Source: Verrucomicrobiota bacterium
GTDB taxonomy: Bacteria > Verrucomicrobiota > Verrucomicrobiia > Limisphaerales > Pedosphaeraceae
Reading direction: 5' to 3'
DNA length: 64,000 nucleotides
Assembly (NCBI GenBank): GCA_021325145.1
Contig: JAJPHR010000006.1
Coordinates: forward strand, 17,441 to 81,440
The notes beneath the pieces were generated by a model, which ran no database searches, had not been told where the DNA came from, and saw only the letters and a list, made by a program, of their open reading frames with translations. Both the position numbers and the translations under genes were made by a program. How positions within the stretch are numbered: the stretch's first letter is position 1; every line of letters begins with the position of its first letter. Positions 55,653 to 64,000 of the stretch are shown here, one piece after another.

Positions 55653-58600
55653 ATGCCGAACTCATCCAAAGCCACCCTGAAAAGCTGGGTGGCCGTTTCC
55701 ACCTTTCTTTTCTCCATTTCCGCTTTTGCCCTGCCAAATCTGACGCCTTATCAGCCCTCCGGTTGGTCGGATAAAATCGTCGTTTCCACCGTCGCTGGCA
55801 CCTCGACCGATAGCTCCCCGCTCACGACGGCGGACACACTGTACGTGGATTGGGCAGTCGCCAACATCGGCACCACCTCGGCCGGCAGTTTCGACACCTC
55901 GCTTTACGTTGATGGCGTGCTCCAGGTTTCCTGGAACGCCGCTTCCCTGCCAGCCAACAGCTACACCTACGCGCAAGATTATCTCATTGGCCCGCTTAGC
56001 GCTGGTCCCCACACCATCTCGATTACGACGGATTCGGGCAATACCGTCAGCGAGAGCAATGAAAGCGACAACTCCTACACCAAGAACATCACCGTCGGTG
56101 CTTCGTCGCTGCCTAACCTGGCCCCTTATCAGCCGACTGGCTGGTCGGATAAAATCGTCGTCTCCACCGTAACCGGGACCTCCACCGACAGTTCCCCGCT
56201 CATCACAACGAACACACTTTATTTGGACTGGGCCGTGATCAACAATGGCGGCTCCACGGCCAGCAATTTTTCCACGTCGCTCTACCTGGACGGAACACTC
56301 CTGACCTCCTGGAGTACGACCAGCCTGGGTACAAACGCCTATATCAGCCTGCAGGATTATTCGCTCGGTTCGCTCAGCGCCGGGACCCACACCGTCAAGA
56401 TCACGACGGATTCAGGCAACACCGTCACCGAGAGCAGCGAAACTGACAACTCTTACACCAAGACGATTACGGTCAGCGCTCCGGCTTTGCCCAACCTGAC
56501 GCCTTATCAACCCTCCGGTTGGTCGGATAAAATCGTCGTTTCCACCGTCACCGGGACCTCCACGGACAACCCGGCGCCGACCGCGGCGGACACTCTCTAC
56601 GTGGATTGGGCCGTGAACAACAACGGCACCGCGGCGGCGGGCTCTTTCACCACGTCGCTTTATGTGGATGGTGTGTTCAAGCATTCCTGGTCCTCGTCTT
56701 CCCTGGCTGTGAACAGTTACAGTTTTGTGCAGGATTATTCCCTTGGTTCGCTCGGTGCCGGGTCCCACACGATCCAAATCACCACCGATTCGGGCGGTAC
56801 GGTTGTGGAAAGCAATGAGGCGGATAATTCCTATACCAAAAATATTACCGTGACCGCTGTGACCGCCTCCGCGCCCACTCTGGGCAACCCCGCCAATGGC
56901 AGCACCGGGCAATCCACGACCCCGGCCTTCAGTTGGTCGCCCGTAACCAACGTCACCGGCTACCGGATTATCGTTGCCACCATGGCGGCGGATTTGCCCA
57001 CCAATTCCACCGCCAGCAACGGCGGCCCCAGCGTGGTGCTCAATGCAACTCCCGCCGGCACGACCTACACTCCCACCGTGCCGCTTAATCCCGGCACCAC
57101 CTACTATTGGGAAGTGCATGGCCGCAATGGTGGCGATGTTGGCACCTGGTCCAGCATCGGCAGTTTCACCACCGGCGTGACCCTGAGCGGGCTCACCATC
57201 ATCCCGACCTTCGACAGCACGATCACGAACGATCCCCAGGCCGCGACCATCGAGGCCACCATCAATGCGGCCATTGCCGTCTATCAAGCCAACTTTTCCG
57301 ATCCTGTCACGGTAAACATCACCTTTCGCGAAATGTCCAGCGGCCTTGGCCTCAGCAGCAGTGTGTATTACCAAACTTATTCCTATTCGACTTACCGCAC
57401 GGCCTTGGTCTCGCATGCGACCACGGCTGATGACACCACCGCGCTCGCTTACCTGCCGAGCAGCGCGAGCAACCCCGTGAACGGCAGCGCGAACGTGAAT
57501 CTCAAGCTGGCGCTCGCGCGAGCGCTGGGCTTCAGCGCGAATCCGCCCGCGGGGCAACCCGATGGCATAGTAAACTTGAACACCGCCATCATGAATCTTT
57601 CACAAGCCAGCACAGACCCCAGCAAATACTCCCTGTTTGCGACGGTTTCCCACGAAATCGATGAAGTGCTCGGCTTCAGTTCGGCTCTCAACGGCTTGAC
57701 CAATGGCGCTCCCGCTCCAACCGGGGCGATCTTTCCCGAGGACCTTTTCCGATACGATGGATCTGGCGCGCGCAGCTTCACGACCGATCCCAACGCCGCC
57801 AGCTACTTTTCTCTCGACGGCACCACCGATCTCGCCCGGTACAATCAAACCCAGGGCGGCGACTTTCAGGATTGGTACAGCTTTTTTGGCGGCCAAACGC
57901 CCCAAGTTCAGGATGCCTATTCACCGCCCGGCGACTCCCCGGTTTTGGGTGTCGAACTGCGAGTGCTGGACGCGATTGGATACAATCGTGTTCTTCCCCA
58001 ATTCTCAATCACCACGTCCGCCGGTGCTGGCGGCGTCATCAGTCCGACGGGCACTTTCAACAAGAGCATCGGTGACAGCCAACTCTTCACGGCCACGCCC
58101 AACGCCAGTAACCTGGTGAGCCAATGGCTGGTGGACGCAGCCGTGGTGCAAACCGGCGGTTCCAACTACACTCTCTCGAACATCCAGACCAATCACACCG
58201 TCCAGGTAACGTTCGGTCCCAAGACCAATCAAACGATTAGCTTCGGCGCCCTCGCCGGCAGGAATTACGGCGACCCACCGTTCTCCGTCAATGCCACCGC
58301 CAGTTCCGGTTTGCCGGTCAGTTTCAGCATCCTCTCAGGGCCGGCGACAATCTCCGGAACCAACGTGACCATCACTGGCACGGGCAGCGTGACCGTGCAG
58401 GCTTCACAGGCTGGCAATGCCAACTACAATGCCGCTCCCAACGTCAGCCAATCCTTTACCGTCGCGCCCGCAAGTCAAACCATCACCTTTGGCGCTCTGC
58501 TTAACAAGAATTACGGCGACCCGCCGTTCTCCGTCAGCGCCACCGCCAGTTCCGGCCTGCCTGTTAGTTTTGGCATTCTCTCGGGGCCTGCCACAATCTC

Positions 58601-59171
58601 CGGGACCAACGTGACCATCACCGGCGCGGGCGTCGTCACCGTGCAAGCTTCACAGGCTGGCAATACCAATTACAGTGCCGCCACCAACGTCAACCAGTCC
58701 TTCACCGTGGCCAAGGCGTCTCAGACCGTCACGTTCGCCTCTCTGCCGAATAAAGCGCTAGGCGAGCCGGCTTTCGCGGTGACGGCGACGGCCAGTTCCG
58801 GTTTGCCGGTCAGTTTCAGCATCGTTTCCGGTCCCGCAACTATTTCCGCAAACACCGTGACACTCACGAATGCGGGCGCAGTGGTGGTGCGAGCTTCGCA
58901 GGCAGGCAACCTCAATTACAATGCCGCGCCGGACGTCAACCAATCCTTCACCGTCTATGGTCCGCCCAGTCTCAGCCTGGCCTTCTCCGGCCAGCATGTG
59001 GTCCTATCCTGGCCGACAAATGTCCCTGGCTTCACCCTCCTCAACGCAAACACGGCGGCGCCATCAGCCTCGTGGACTCCGGTTGTGCCATCGCCTGTCA
59101 TTGTGGGCGGCACATACGTTGTCACGAATGCAACCTCCGGCACGGTGGAGTTTTATCGGCTCAAAAAATAG
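55653..59171 (+). CDS. Giant modular secreted protein: CARDB x3, metalloprotease-like domain, Ig/MBG-like x3
   Basis: 1172 aa with signal peptide (SWVAVSTFLFSISAFA). Residues about 26-400 are three CARDB adhesion-type repeats of about 126 aa (each opening LPNLxPYQPxGWSDKIVVS). About 407-508 is a fibronectin-like unit. About 510-783 has a zinc-protease-like helix HEIDEVLGF (His at residue 667), as in the exported metalloproteases with HEIxEVxG motif. About 855 onward are three 84-residue Ig/MBG-like repeats (NYGDPPFSVNATASSGLPVS). The end is VEFYRLKK. ATG 55653 is preferred. It probably acts as a surface adhesin/protease; catalysis is unproven. Confidence 0.85.
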   Translation: MPNSSKATLKSWVAVSTFLFSISAFALPNLTPYQPSGWSDKIVVSTVAGTSTDSSPLTTADTLYVDWAVANIGTTSAGSFDTSLYVDGVLQVSWNAASLPANSYTYAQDYLIGPLSAGPHTISITTDSGNTVSESNESDNSYTKNITVGASSLPNLAPYQPTGWSDKIVVSTVTGTSTDSSPLITTNTLYLDWAVINNGGSTASNFSTSLYLDGTLLTSWSTTSLGTNAYISLQDYSLGSLSAGTHTVKITTDSGNTVTESSETDNSYTKTITVSAPALPNLTPYQPSGWSDKIVVSTVTGTSTDNPAPTAADTLYVDWAVNNNGTAAAGSFTTSLYVDGVFKHSWSSSSLAVNSYSFVQDYSLGSLGAGSHTIQITTDSGGTVVESNEADNSYTKNITVTAVTASAPTLGNPANGSTGQSTTPAFSWSPVTNVTGYRIIVATMAADLPTNSTASNGGPSVVLNATPAGTTYTPTVPLNPGTTYYWEVHGRNGGDVGTWSSIGSFTTGVTLSGLTIIPTFDSTITNDPQAATIEATINAAIAVYQANFSDPVTVNITFREMSSGLGLSSSVYYQTYSYSTYRTALVSHATTADDTTALAYLPSSASNPVNGSANVNLKLALARALGFSANPPAGQPDGIVNLNTAIMNLSQASTDPSKYSLFATVSHEIDEVLGFSSALNGLTNGAPAPTGAIFPEDLFRYDGSGARSFTTDPNAASYFSLDGTTDLARYNQTQGGDFQDWYSFFGGQTPQVQDAYSPPGDSPVLGVELRVLDAIGYNRVLPQFSITTSAGAGGVISPTGTFNKSIGDSQLFTATPNASNLVSQWLVDAAVVQTGGSNYTLSNIQTNHTVQVTFGPKTNQTISFGALAGRNYGDPPFSVNATASSGLPVSFSILSGPATISGTNVTITGTGSVTVQASQAGNANYNAAPNVSQSFTVAPASQTITFGALLNKNYGDPPFSVSATASSGLPVSFGILSGPATISGTNVTITGAGVVTVQASQAGNTNYSAATNVNQSFTVAKASQTVTFASLPNKALGEPAFAVTATASSGLPVSFSIVSGPATISANTVTLTNAGAVVVRASQAGNLNYNAAPDVNQSFTVYGPPSLSLAFSGQHVVLSWPTNVPGFTLLNANTAAPSASWTPVVPSPVIVGGTYVVTNATSGTVEFYRLKK

Positions 59172-59195
59172 CCGGCCAGCCGGCTTTATTTTTTT
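59170..59195. terminator. Bidirectional intrinsic terminator
   Basis: AGCCGG-CCAG-CCGGCT (59170-59185), followed on the plus strand by TTATTTTTTT and on the minus strand by ATTTTTT. It serves both converging genes, and its T-tract overlaps the stop codon of the NRPS on the minus strand. Confidence 0.8.
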
Positions 59196-62100
59196 AATTT
59201 CCGGCGGTTTGATCGGGTCTGACTCCGGAGATCGCCTCGGCGAGCCGGGAGATGGTGGGACTTTGGAGAAAGGTTGCGATGGGCACCTCGATATGAAGGT
59301 TCGCGTTGAGCCGGGAAATCACTTGCATCATCGCCAGGGAGTGTCCACCCAGTTCGAAGAAATCGTCTTTGACCCCGACCGTTTTCTGGTTGAGCACCTC
59401 CTGCCAGATTTGCGCGAGCAGAGCTTCAAGCGGGCTGTCCGGCGCTTCGCAGGCCCCCTCCAGGCAATCGCGGTTCGGGCTCGGTTTGGGCAGCCGGCTG
59501 CGATCCACCTTTCCGTTTGGTGTCAGCGGGAATTCCGCCAGTTCCGTAAATACGGCGGGAATCATGTAGCCCGGCAGGCGCTGTTCCATGAACTTTCGGA
59601 ATTCGGCCGGGGCTGGCTTGTGCTTGTGATTGGGCTGCGAAATCCAATACGCCAGCAACCGGCTTTCCGCATTCGTCTCCCGATCCGCGGTTACGACCGC
59701 CGCCAGCACGCTCGGGTGCTGTTCGAGCAGCGCTTCGATTTCGCCCAACTCGATTCGGAACCCGCGAATCTTCACCTGGTGATCGCTTCGGCCGACGCAG
59801 ACCAGGTTGCCATCCGCCAGGTAACGCGCGCGATCGCCCGTCCGATAAAGGCGCGCGCCGGGATGCAAAGGATGCGCAATAAATTTCTCGCTCGTCAGTT
59901 CCGGTCGGTTCAAGTACCCGCGCGCCAACCCATCGCCGCCGATGTAAAGCTCGCCTTCCACCCCCACCGGCACTGGTTGCAAGCCGGAATCGAGCACGTA
60001 AAGCTGGGTGTTCGCAATCGGCCGCCCAATCGGCACGGGACCATCGACGCGCTCCACCCGGTGCAGCGCCGACCACACGGTGGTCTCAGTTGGGCCGTAT
60101 AAATTCCAGAGTTCGCCGCACCGTTCCAGAAGTCTGTGCGCCAGTTCGGACGGGAGCGATTCACCACCACACAGTGCCTTCAGGCGTTTGTTCCCCGTCC
60201 AGCCTGAGTCGATCAAGATGCGCCAGGCCGTGGGCGTCGCTTGCATGATCGTGATGCCCCGCCTTTCAATCTCCGCCGCCAGGACCGCCGGGGTGAGCGC
60301 CATTTCGCTCGGGGCAATGACGACTTGCGCGCCCACGGTCAGCGGAAGAAATAATTCCAGCACCGCAATGTCAAAGGAAATGGTGGTCAGCGCCAGCAGC
60401 CGGTCTGTGTCCTTCAGGCCTGGGCGCTGGCGCATGGAGGTCAAAAGATTCACCACGCTCCGGTGTGACACCTGAACCCCTTTGGGCGTGCCGGTCGAAC
60501 CGGAAGTGTAGATGACATACATCAGGTCGGGCGTATTGGTTGCCTCAGGCAGGGCTTTCTCGCGGGCTTCAACTGTGGTTGGCCCGGCCAGGAGTTTGTC
60601 CACCAGCACCGTCCGCCCGCCGGGAACTTCCGGCAACGATTCAAAATTGCGTTGGGTCAACAAGACCGACAAGTTTGCGTCCTTGATCATGAAGGCCAGG
60701 CGGCTCTTGGGATAGGAAGGGTCCAGCGGCACATAAGCAGCCCCGGTCTTCAAAACGGCCAGCAGGGCAATCACCACCTCCAGCGAACGCTCCATCAGGA
60801 TTCCAACCAGGCGCTCGCGCCCCACGCCCAGGGTTAGCAGATGCGCCGCCACGCAATTCGCCCGTGCGTTCAGTTCGCCATAAGTGAGGCGTTGCTCTCC
60901 GAAAGCGAGCGCCAGCGCCTTCGGGCTGCGCGCCACCTGTTTTTCAAACAGGTGATGAACCCCGAGTGACTGGTCATAGATTTGGGCGGTTTCATTCCAT
61001 TCGACGATCAAGCGATGGCGTTCCTGCTTCGAGAGCAGAGGCAGGGCCCACAGCGGCTGGGTGGGATTGGCCACCGCCGCAGCCAGGAGGTTTTGAAAAT
61101 GGCCGGCCATGCGCCAAGTGGTGGCCGCCTCGAATCGGTCGGTATTATATTCGAACCAGCCCGCGATTCCCTCCGCGGTTTCATTCATGACCAGGGTGAG
61201 CTCAAACTTGGCCGTCCCATTATCCACCGGCAGCATGCGCGCGCGCAGTCCCGAAAGCTCCAGGGCCCGCCGTGGCAGACTCTGAAATGAAAACATCACC
61301 TGGAAGAAAGGCGTGTAACTGGCGTCCCGCGACGGCGCGAGTTCTTTCACCAGCATCTGGAATGGCACGTCCTGATTGGCGCAGGCATCCAGCACGGTTT
61401 CGCGCACCCGGGCCAGCAATTCCACAAATGTCATTTCACCGCTCACCTGCGTGCGCATCACCAGTGTGTTGGCGAAAAATCCAATCAAGTTTCGAAGCTC
61501 GCTGCGGTTCCGATTCGCGGTGAGCGAACCTATGATCAGGTCGGACTGCCCGGTGTAGCGGTAGAGCAGCGCCTTGAACGCCGCCAGCAGGATGTTGAAA
61601 AGGGTCACTCCTTCCCGGCGCTTGAGTTCGTTCAGGGACGGGAGCAACTCCGCCGGCAGGTCGAAGTGCAGCAGCGCGCCGCGCACACTTTGTTGAACGG
61701 TCCGCGGCCGGTCCGCGGGCAGTTCCAAAACCGGCAACCTGCCCGCTAATTGCTTTTTCCAATAGGCGAGTTGAGTTTCCAGCGCCGGACCGTGCAACCA
61801 ACTGCGCTGCCAGGCCGCGAAGTCGGCATATTGCACCGGCAAAGCCGGCATCAGCGCCGGTTTGCCTCCGATGCGCTCTTCATAAAAATCCCGCAACTCC
61901 CGGAACAGCACGTCCAGCGATGCCGCATCACACACCATGTGATGCATGGCCAGGAGTAACACATGCTCCTTCTCGCCCAACCGCAGCAAAGTGGCGCGCA
62001 ACAACGGGCCTCGCGCCAAATCGAACCGGCGTTGCGATTCCTCGACCAGGCAGCTCGAAACACGGTCTTTTTGTTCCGCCCCCTTATGTGCGCGAAAATC

Positions 62101-62481
62101 AACCAACGCCAATCCCTCAAATGGCGCGGCGCTGATGTCCTGGACAGGCTGGCCATCCTGATACCGAAACACCGTTTGGAAAATCTCATGCCGCCGGACA
62201 ATCGCAGCCAGGCTCTGGTCGAGCGCCTGCGCATTCAACGGTCCGGACAGGCGCCAGGCAAACGCGAGATTGTACGCAACGCTTTCCGGCTCCGACTGCT
62301 GAATGAGCCAGAGCCGCTCCTGGGCCCAGGACAGCGGCAAAGGCGACCGGCGCGAAACCGAACGCAGCGGCGGCGCCTGATTTTGAAATTTAAGGCTGCT
62401 CCCGAGTGCCGACCAGAAATCACCATCGCGAGCCGCGCTCGCCATCTGCGCAGCACTCTCCGCTGGATTGCAATTGTTCAT
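59194..62481 (-). CDS. NRPS module C-A-PCP
   Basis: 1095 aa. A condensation domain (about 50-470) with C1 LPLSWAQERLWLIQQ and active site HHMVCDA near residue 179 (Ala in place of the usual Gly after Asp). Adenylation domain: YVIYTSGSTGTPKGV at about 652, NLYGPTETTVW at about 795, RTGDRARYLADG, RGFRIELGEIE, NGKVDRSRLP. Carrier domain DDFFELGGHSLAMM near 1035 with its Ser. There is no thioesterase, epimerase or docking domain, so it is an incomplete line. The pocket residues read by eye are DILQLGLVWK, a glycine-like code. It ends in a bidirectional terminator shared with the CARDB gene. Confidence 0.96.
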   Translation of the reverse strand: MNNCNPAESAAQMASAARDGDFWSALGSSLKFQNQAPPLRSVSRRSPLPLSWAQERLWLIQQSEPESVAYNLAFAWRLSGPLNAQALDQSLAAIVRRHEIFQTVFRYQDGQPVQDISAAPFEGLALVDFRAHKGAEQKDRVSSCLVEESQRRFDLARGPLLRATLLRLGEKEHVLLLAMHHMVCDAASLDVLFRELRDFYEERIGGKPALMPALPVQYADFAAWQRSWLHGPALETQLAYWKKQLAGRLPVLELPADRPRTVQQSVRGALLHFDLPAELLPSLNELKRREGVTLFNILLAAFKALLYRYTGQSDLIIGSLTANRNRSELRNLIGFFANTLVMRTQVSGEMTFVELLARVRETVLDACANQDVPFQMLVKELAPSRDASYTPFFQVMFSFQSLPRRALELSGLRARMLPVDNGTAKFELTLVMNETAEGIAGWFEYNTDRFEAATTWRMAGHFQNLLAAAVANPTQPLWALPLLSKQERHRLIVEWNETAQIYDQSLGVHHLFEKQVARSPKALALAFGEQRLTYGELNARANCVAAHLLTLGVGRERLVGILMERSLEVVIALLAVLKTGAAYVPLDPSYPKSRLAFMIKDANLSVLLTQRNFESLPEVPGGRTVLVDKLLAGPTTVEAREKALPEATNTPDLMYVIYTSGSTGTPKGVQVSHRSVVNLLTSMRQRPGLKDTDRLLALTTISFDIAVLELFLPLTVGAQVVIAPSEMALTPAVLAAEIERRGITIMQATPTAWRILIDSGWTGNKRLKALCGGESLPSELAHRLLERCGELWNLYGPTETTVWSALHRVERVDGPVPIGRPIANTQLYVLDSGLQPVPVGVEGELYIGGDGLARGYLNRPELTSEKFIAHPLHPGARLYRTGDRARYLADGNLVCVGRSDHQVKIRGFRIELGEIEALLEQHPSVLAAVVTADRETNAESRLLAYWISQPNHKHKPAPAEFRKFMEQRLPGYMIPAVFTELAEFPLTPNGKVDRSRLPKPSPNRDCLEGACEAPDSPLEALLAQIWQEVLNQKTVGVKDDFFELGGHSLAMMQVISRLNANLHIEVPIATFLQSPTISRLAEAISGVRPDQTAGN

Positions 62482-62784
62482 ATCCTTGAGAGACCCGCGG
62501 CCTTGTCAGGCACCACCTAAGCGTGTGCTCAACAGCGGTCAACCCGAGGTTGCACGGTACGCCAGGCCGATTCGTATGCAACAGGGTGAAGACCTACTTT
62601 CCGCAACATCTTTTGCCGATTTCCCGCCGCGTTCCAGCGGGCGGAACGCCAAACGAGACGTGCGATGCAGGCGATTCGTTCCTCTGTTCCTACCCAAATT
62701 GGTGGTGGAAGCGAGTTGCACTCTCTGAGTGGGTGGTCCCGTTTTCAAGCTTGCCACGCCATACCGTCCCTTTACAGTGGTTCA
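62482..62784. other. Divergent promoter region
   Basis: 303 bases between the NRPS (minus) and a secreted-protein gene (plus). No repeat, RNA element or further gene was seen. Confidence 0.45.
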
Positions 62785-63660
62785 ATGAAAAACACAGGCC
62801 TGTTGCTATTTGCCCTGCTGGCGTCCGTGTGCGGCGCGGCGGCCCAAGTCACGGTTGAAGTCACCCCCGAGCAGCAGCAGTTCCTGCCGGGCGAAGCCAT
62901 TCGCATGGCCGTGCGTGTTACCAATCGTTCCGGGCAAACGCTCCAGCTTGGCAAAGACGCGGATTGGCTCAGCTTCAGCGTCGAGGCCCGTGACGGATTC
63001 ATCGTTCTTCAGACCGGCGATGTACCCGTAGTGCAGCCATTTGACCTGGAGTCCTCCAAAGTGGCGACCAAGCACGTTGATCTCGCGCCATACTTTAACA
63101 TCATCAGGCCAGGCCGTTATTCAGTGACGGCGGCGGTGAAAATCAAGGATTGGACCACCCAGATCACGAGCGAGCCACAAGCATTCGACGTGGTGCGGGG
63201 CGTGAAAATCTGGGAACAGGAGTTTGGCTTGCCGCCCGCTTCCCCCGCCGATCATGCCGCGCCTGAGGTGCGCAAATACGCGCTCCAAAAAGCCGTTTTC
63301 GCCGACAACATGAAACTCTATTTGCGCCTGACGGATGCCGCGGAAACGCAGGTTTACAAGGTGCTGCCCATCGGCCCCATGGTTTCGTTCAGCCGGCCTG
63401 AGTCGCAGATCGATCCGCAAAGCAACCTGCACCTGATCTACCAAACCGGTTCACGCACGTTGCTTTACAATGAGATCAATCCCCAGGGCGATGTTATTCG
63501 CCGTCAGACGTATGATTACACAACCACGCGGCCGCGTTTAAAGATGGATGACACCGGCAAGGTCAACGTCATTGGCGGAGTGCGCCGTCTGACTGACAAC
63601 GACATTCCGCCTTCCTCAGAATTGCCGCTGACCGACTTGGGCCATCCGTCCAAGCCCTAA
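62785..63660 (+). CDS. Secreted protein of unknown function, 291 aa
   Basis: Signal peptide MKNTGLLLFALLASVCGAAA, then a beta-rich domain (VTVEVTPEQQQFLPGEAIRMAVRVTNRSGQTLQ) that looks Ig-like. The second half has propeller-like short strands (TQVYKVLPIGPMVSFSRPESQ, NLHLIYQTGSRTLLYNEINPQGDVIRRQTYDYT). No catalytic motif. ATG 62785 is set by the signal peptide. It is divergent from the NRPS. Confidence 0.8.
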   Translation: MKNTGLLLFALLASVCGAAAQVTVEVTPEQQQFLPGEAIRMAVRVTNRSGQTLQLGKDADWLSFSVEARDGFIVLQTGDVPVVQPFDLESSKVATKHVDLAPYFNIIRPGRYSVTAAVKIKDWTTQITSEPQAFDVVRGVKIWEQEFGLPPASPADHAAPEVRKYALQKAVFADNMKLYLRLTDAAETQVYKVLPIGPMVSFSRPESQIDPQSNLHLIYQTGSRTLLYNEINPQGDVIRRQTYDYTTTRPRLKMDDTGKVNVIGGVRRLTDNDIPPSSELPLTDLGHPSKP

Positions 63661-64000
63661 CCCCCGTAGGGTAGTTCCCTGTTCCGTTGGACCTGCTCAC
63701 GGACCATGAACGGTTCTATTATACACGGGTCACTAATGAATGCGCCTGGGGCTCGCGGCGGCGCGCACAGGAGTGCGCGCCCTACCGGCACACGGTGGTA
63801 GGGCGGGCAGTCTCCTGCACGCCGTCCCCCGAAACGATTTAGGGCGTTCCGAAAAGGTATGGTTGATGTTCCATGAGCTGCAAAACAGTTCCTGGGTAGT
63901 TCCCTGTTCGGTTGGACCTGCTCACGGACCATGAACGGTTCGATTATACACGCGTCATTAATGAATGCGCCTGGGGCCTGCGGCGGCGCGCACAGGAGTG
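63661..64000. repeat. Direct repeat with 225-bp spacing, reaching the window edge
   Basis: 63669-63775 and 63894-64000 are near-identical at a constant offset of 225 bases (about six substitutions, no gaps), both ending in GCGCGCACAGGAGTG. The second copy runs into the window edge, so the array may continue. Between them lies a palindromic family-C-like unit (63759-63833). No gene is called. Confidence 0.75.

Overview
The window is GC-rich bacterial chromosome and most resembles the Verrucomicrobiota, subdivision 3 / Pedosphaera-like lineage. The grounds are an H-X9-DG-type prepilin with a GFTLVE-like pilin helix, a PEP-CTERM secreted protein, large secreted CARDB/Ig-like proteins ending in FYRLKK or FYRVRA, an ECF sigma factor next to a Ser/Thr kinase-WD40 protein, and many small palindromic intergenic repeats. 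This assignment is inferred from gene content. No rRNA or tRNA was seen.

Layout. 1-4.9 kb: the 3' part of an NRPS gene whose adenylation domain is interrupted twice, by a luciferase-like monooxygenase and by a methyltransferase. 4.9-9.1 kb: small hypothetical genes, a rhomboid protease, a Tat-exported NIPSNAP protein, a Wzz-like protein and a glyoxalase-fold protein. 9.3-12.9 kb: folP-cdaA-ybbR-glmM, a folate / c-di-AMP / cell-wall precursor operon. 13-14.4 kb: a secreted GH29 fucosidase. 14.6-18.6 kb: an ECF sigma factor and a kinase with WD40 repeats. 18.8-24.2 kb: a secreted beta-propeller protein, a LuxR-type response regulator and a secreted CxxCH protein. 24.4-27.8 kb (minus strand): a cobalamin riboswitch and terminator ahead of a PEP-CTERM protein, a LamG-like secreted protein and a DUF1289-prepilin fusion. 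This is the most intriguing locus in the window. 28.1-29.6 kb: a receiver protein and a zinc-ribbon membrane protein. 29.6-35.6 kb: a complete tripartite RND efflux operon. 36-38.5 kb: an ABC exporter pair. 39-40.5 kb: an ACT-malic enzyme. 41.1-42.4 kb: a Fic AMP-transferase preceded by a striking duplicated palindromic operator. 43.2-47.4 kb: an HtrA-like protease, an MFS transporter, an alpha/beta hydrolase and a lone receiver. 47.7-53.6 kb: ackA-phosphoketolase, divergent from dnaK. 53.9-59.2 kb: a membrane-anchored ECF sigma fusion and a huge modular secreted protein. 59.2-62.5 kb: a second NRPS (C-A-PCP). 62.8-64 kb: a secreted protein, then a direct repeat with 225-bp spacing.

Several repeat families are scattered between genes, and some are absorbed into coding sequence. 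A perfect multiple-of-three palindrome (75 nt) lies inside the first NRPS gene. A terminal-inverted-repeat element forms the tail of the PEP-CTERM protein and probably the first codons of the efflux outer-membrane gene. All functional calls come from reading motifs by eye; no database search was possible.
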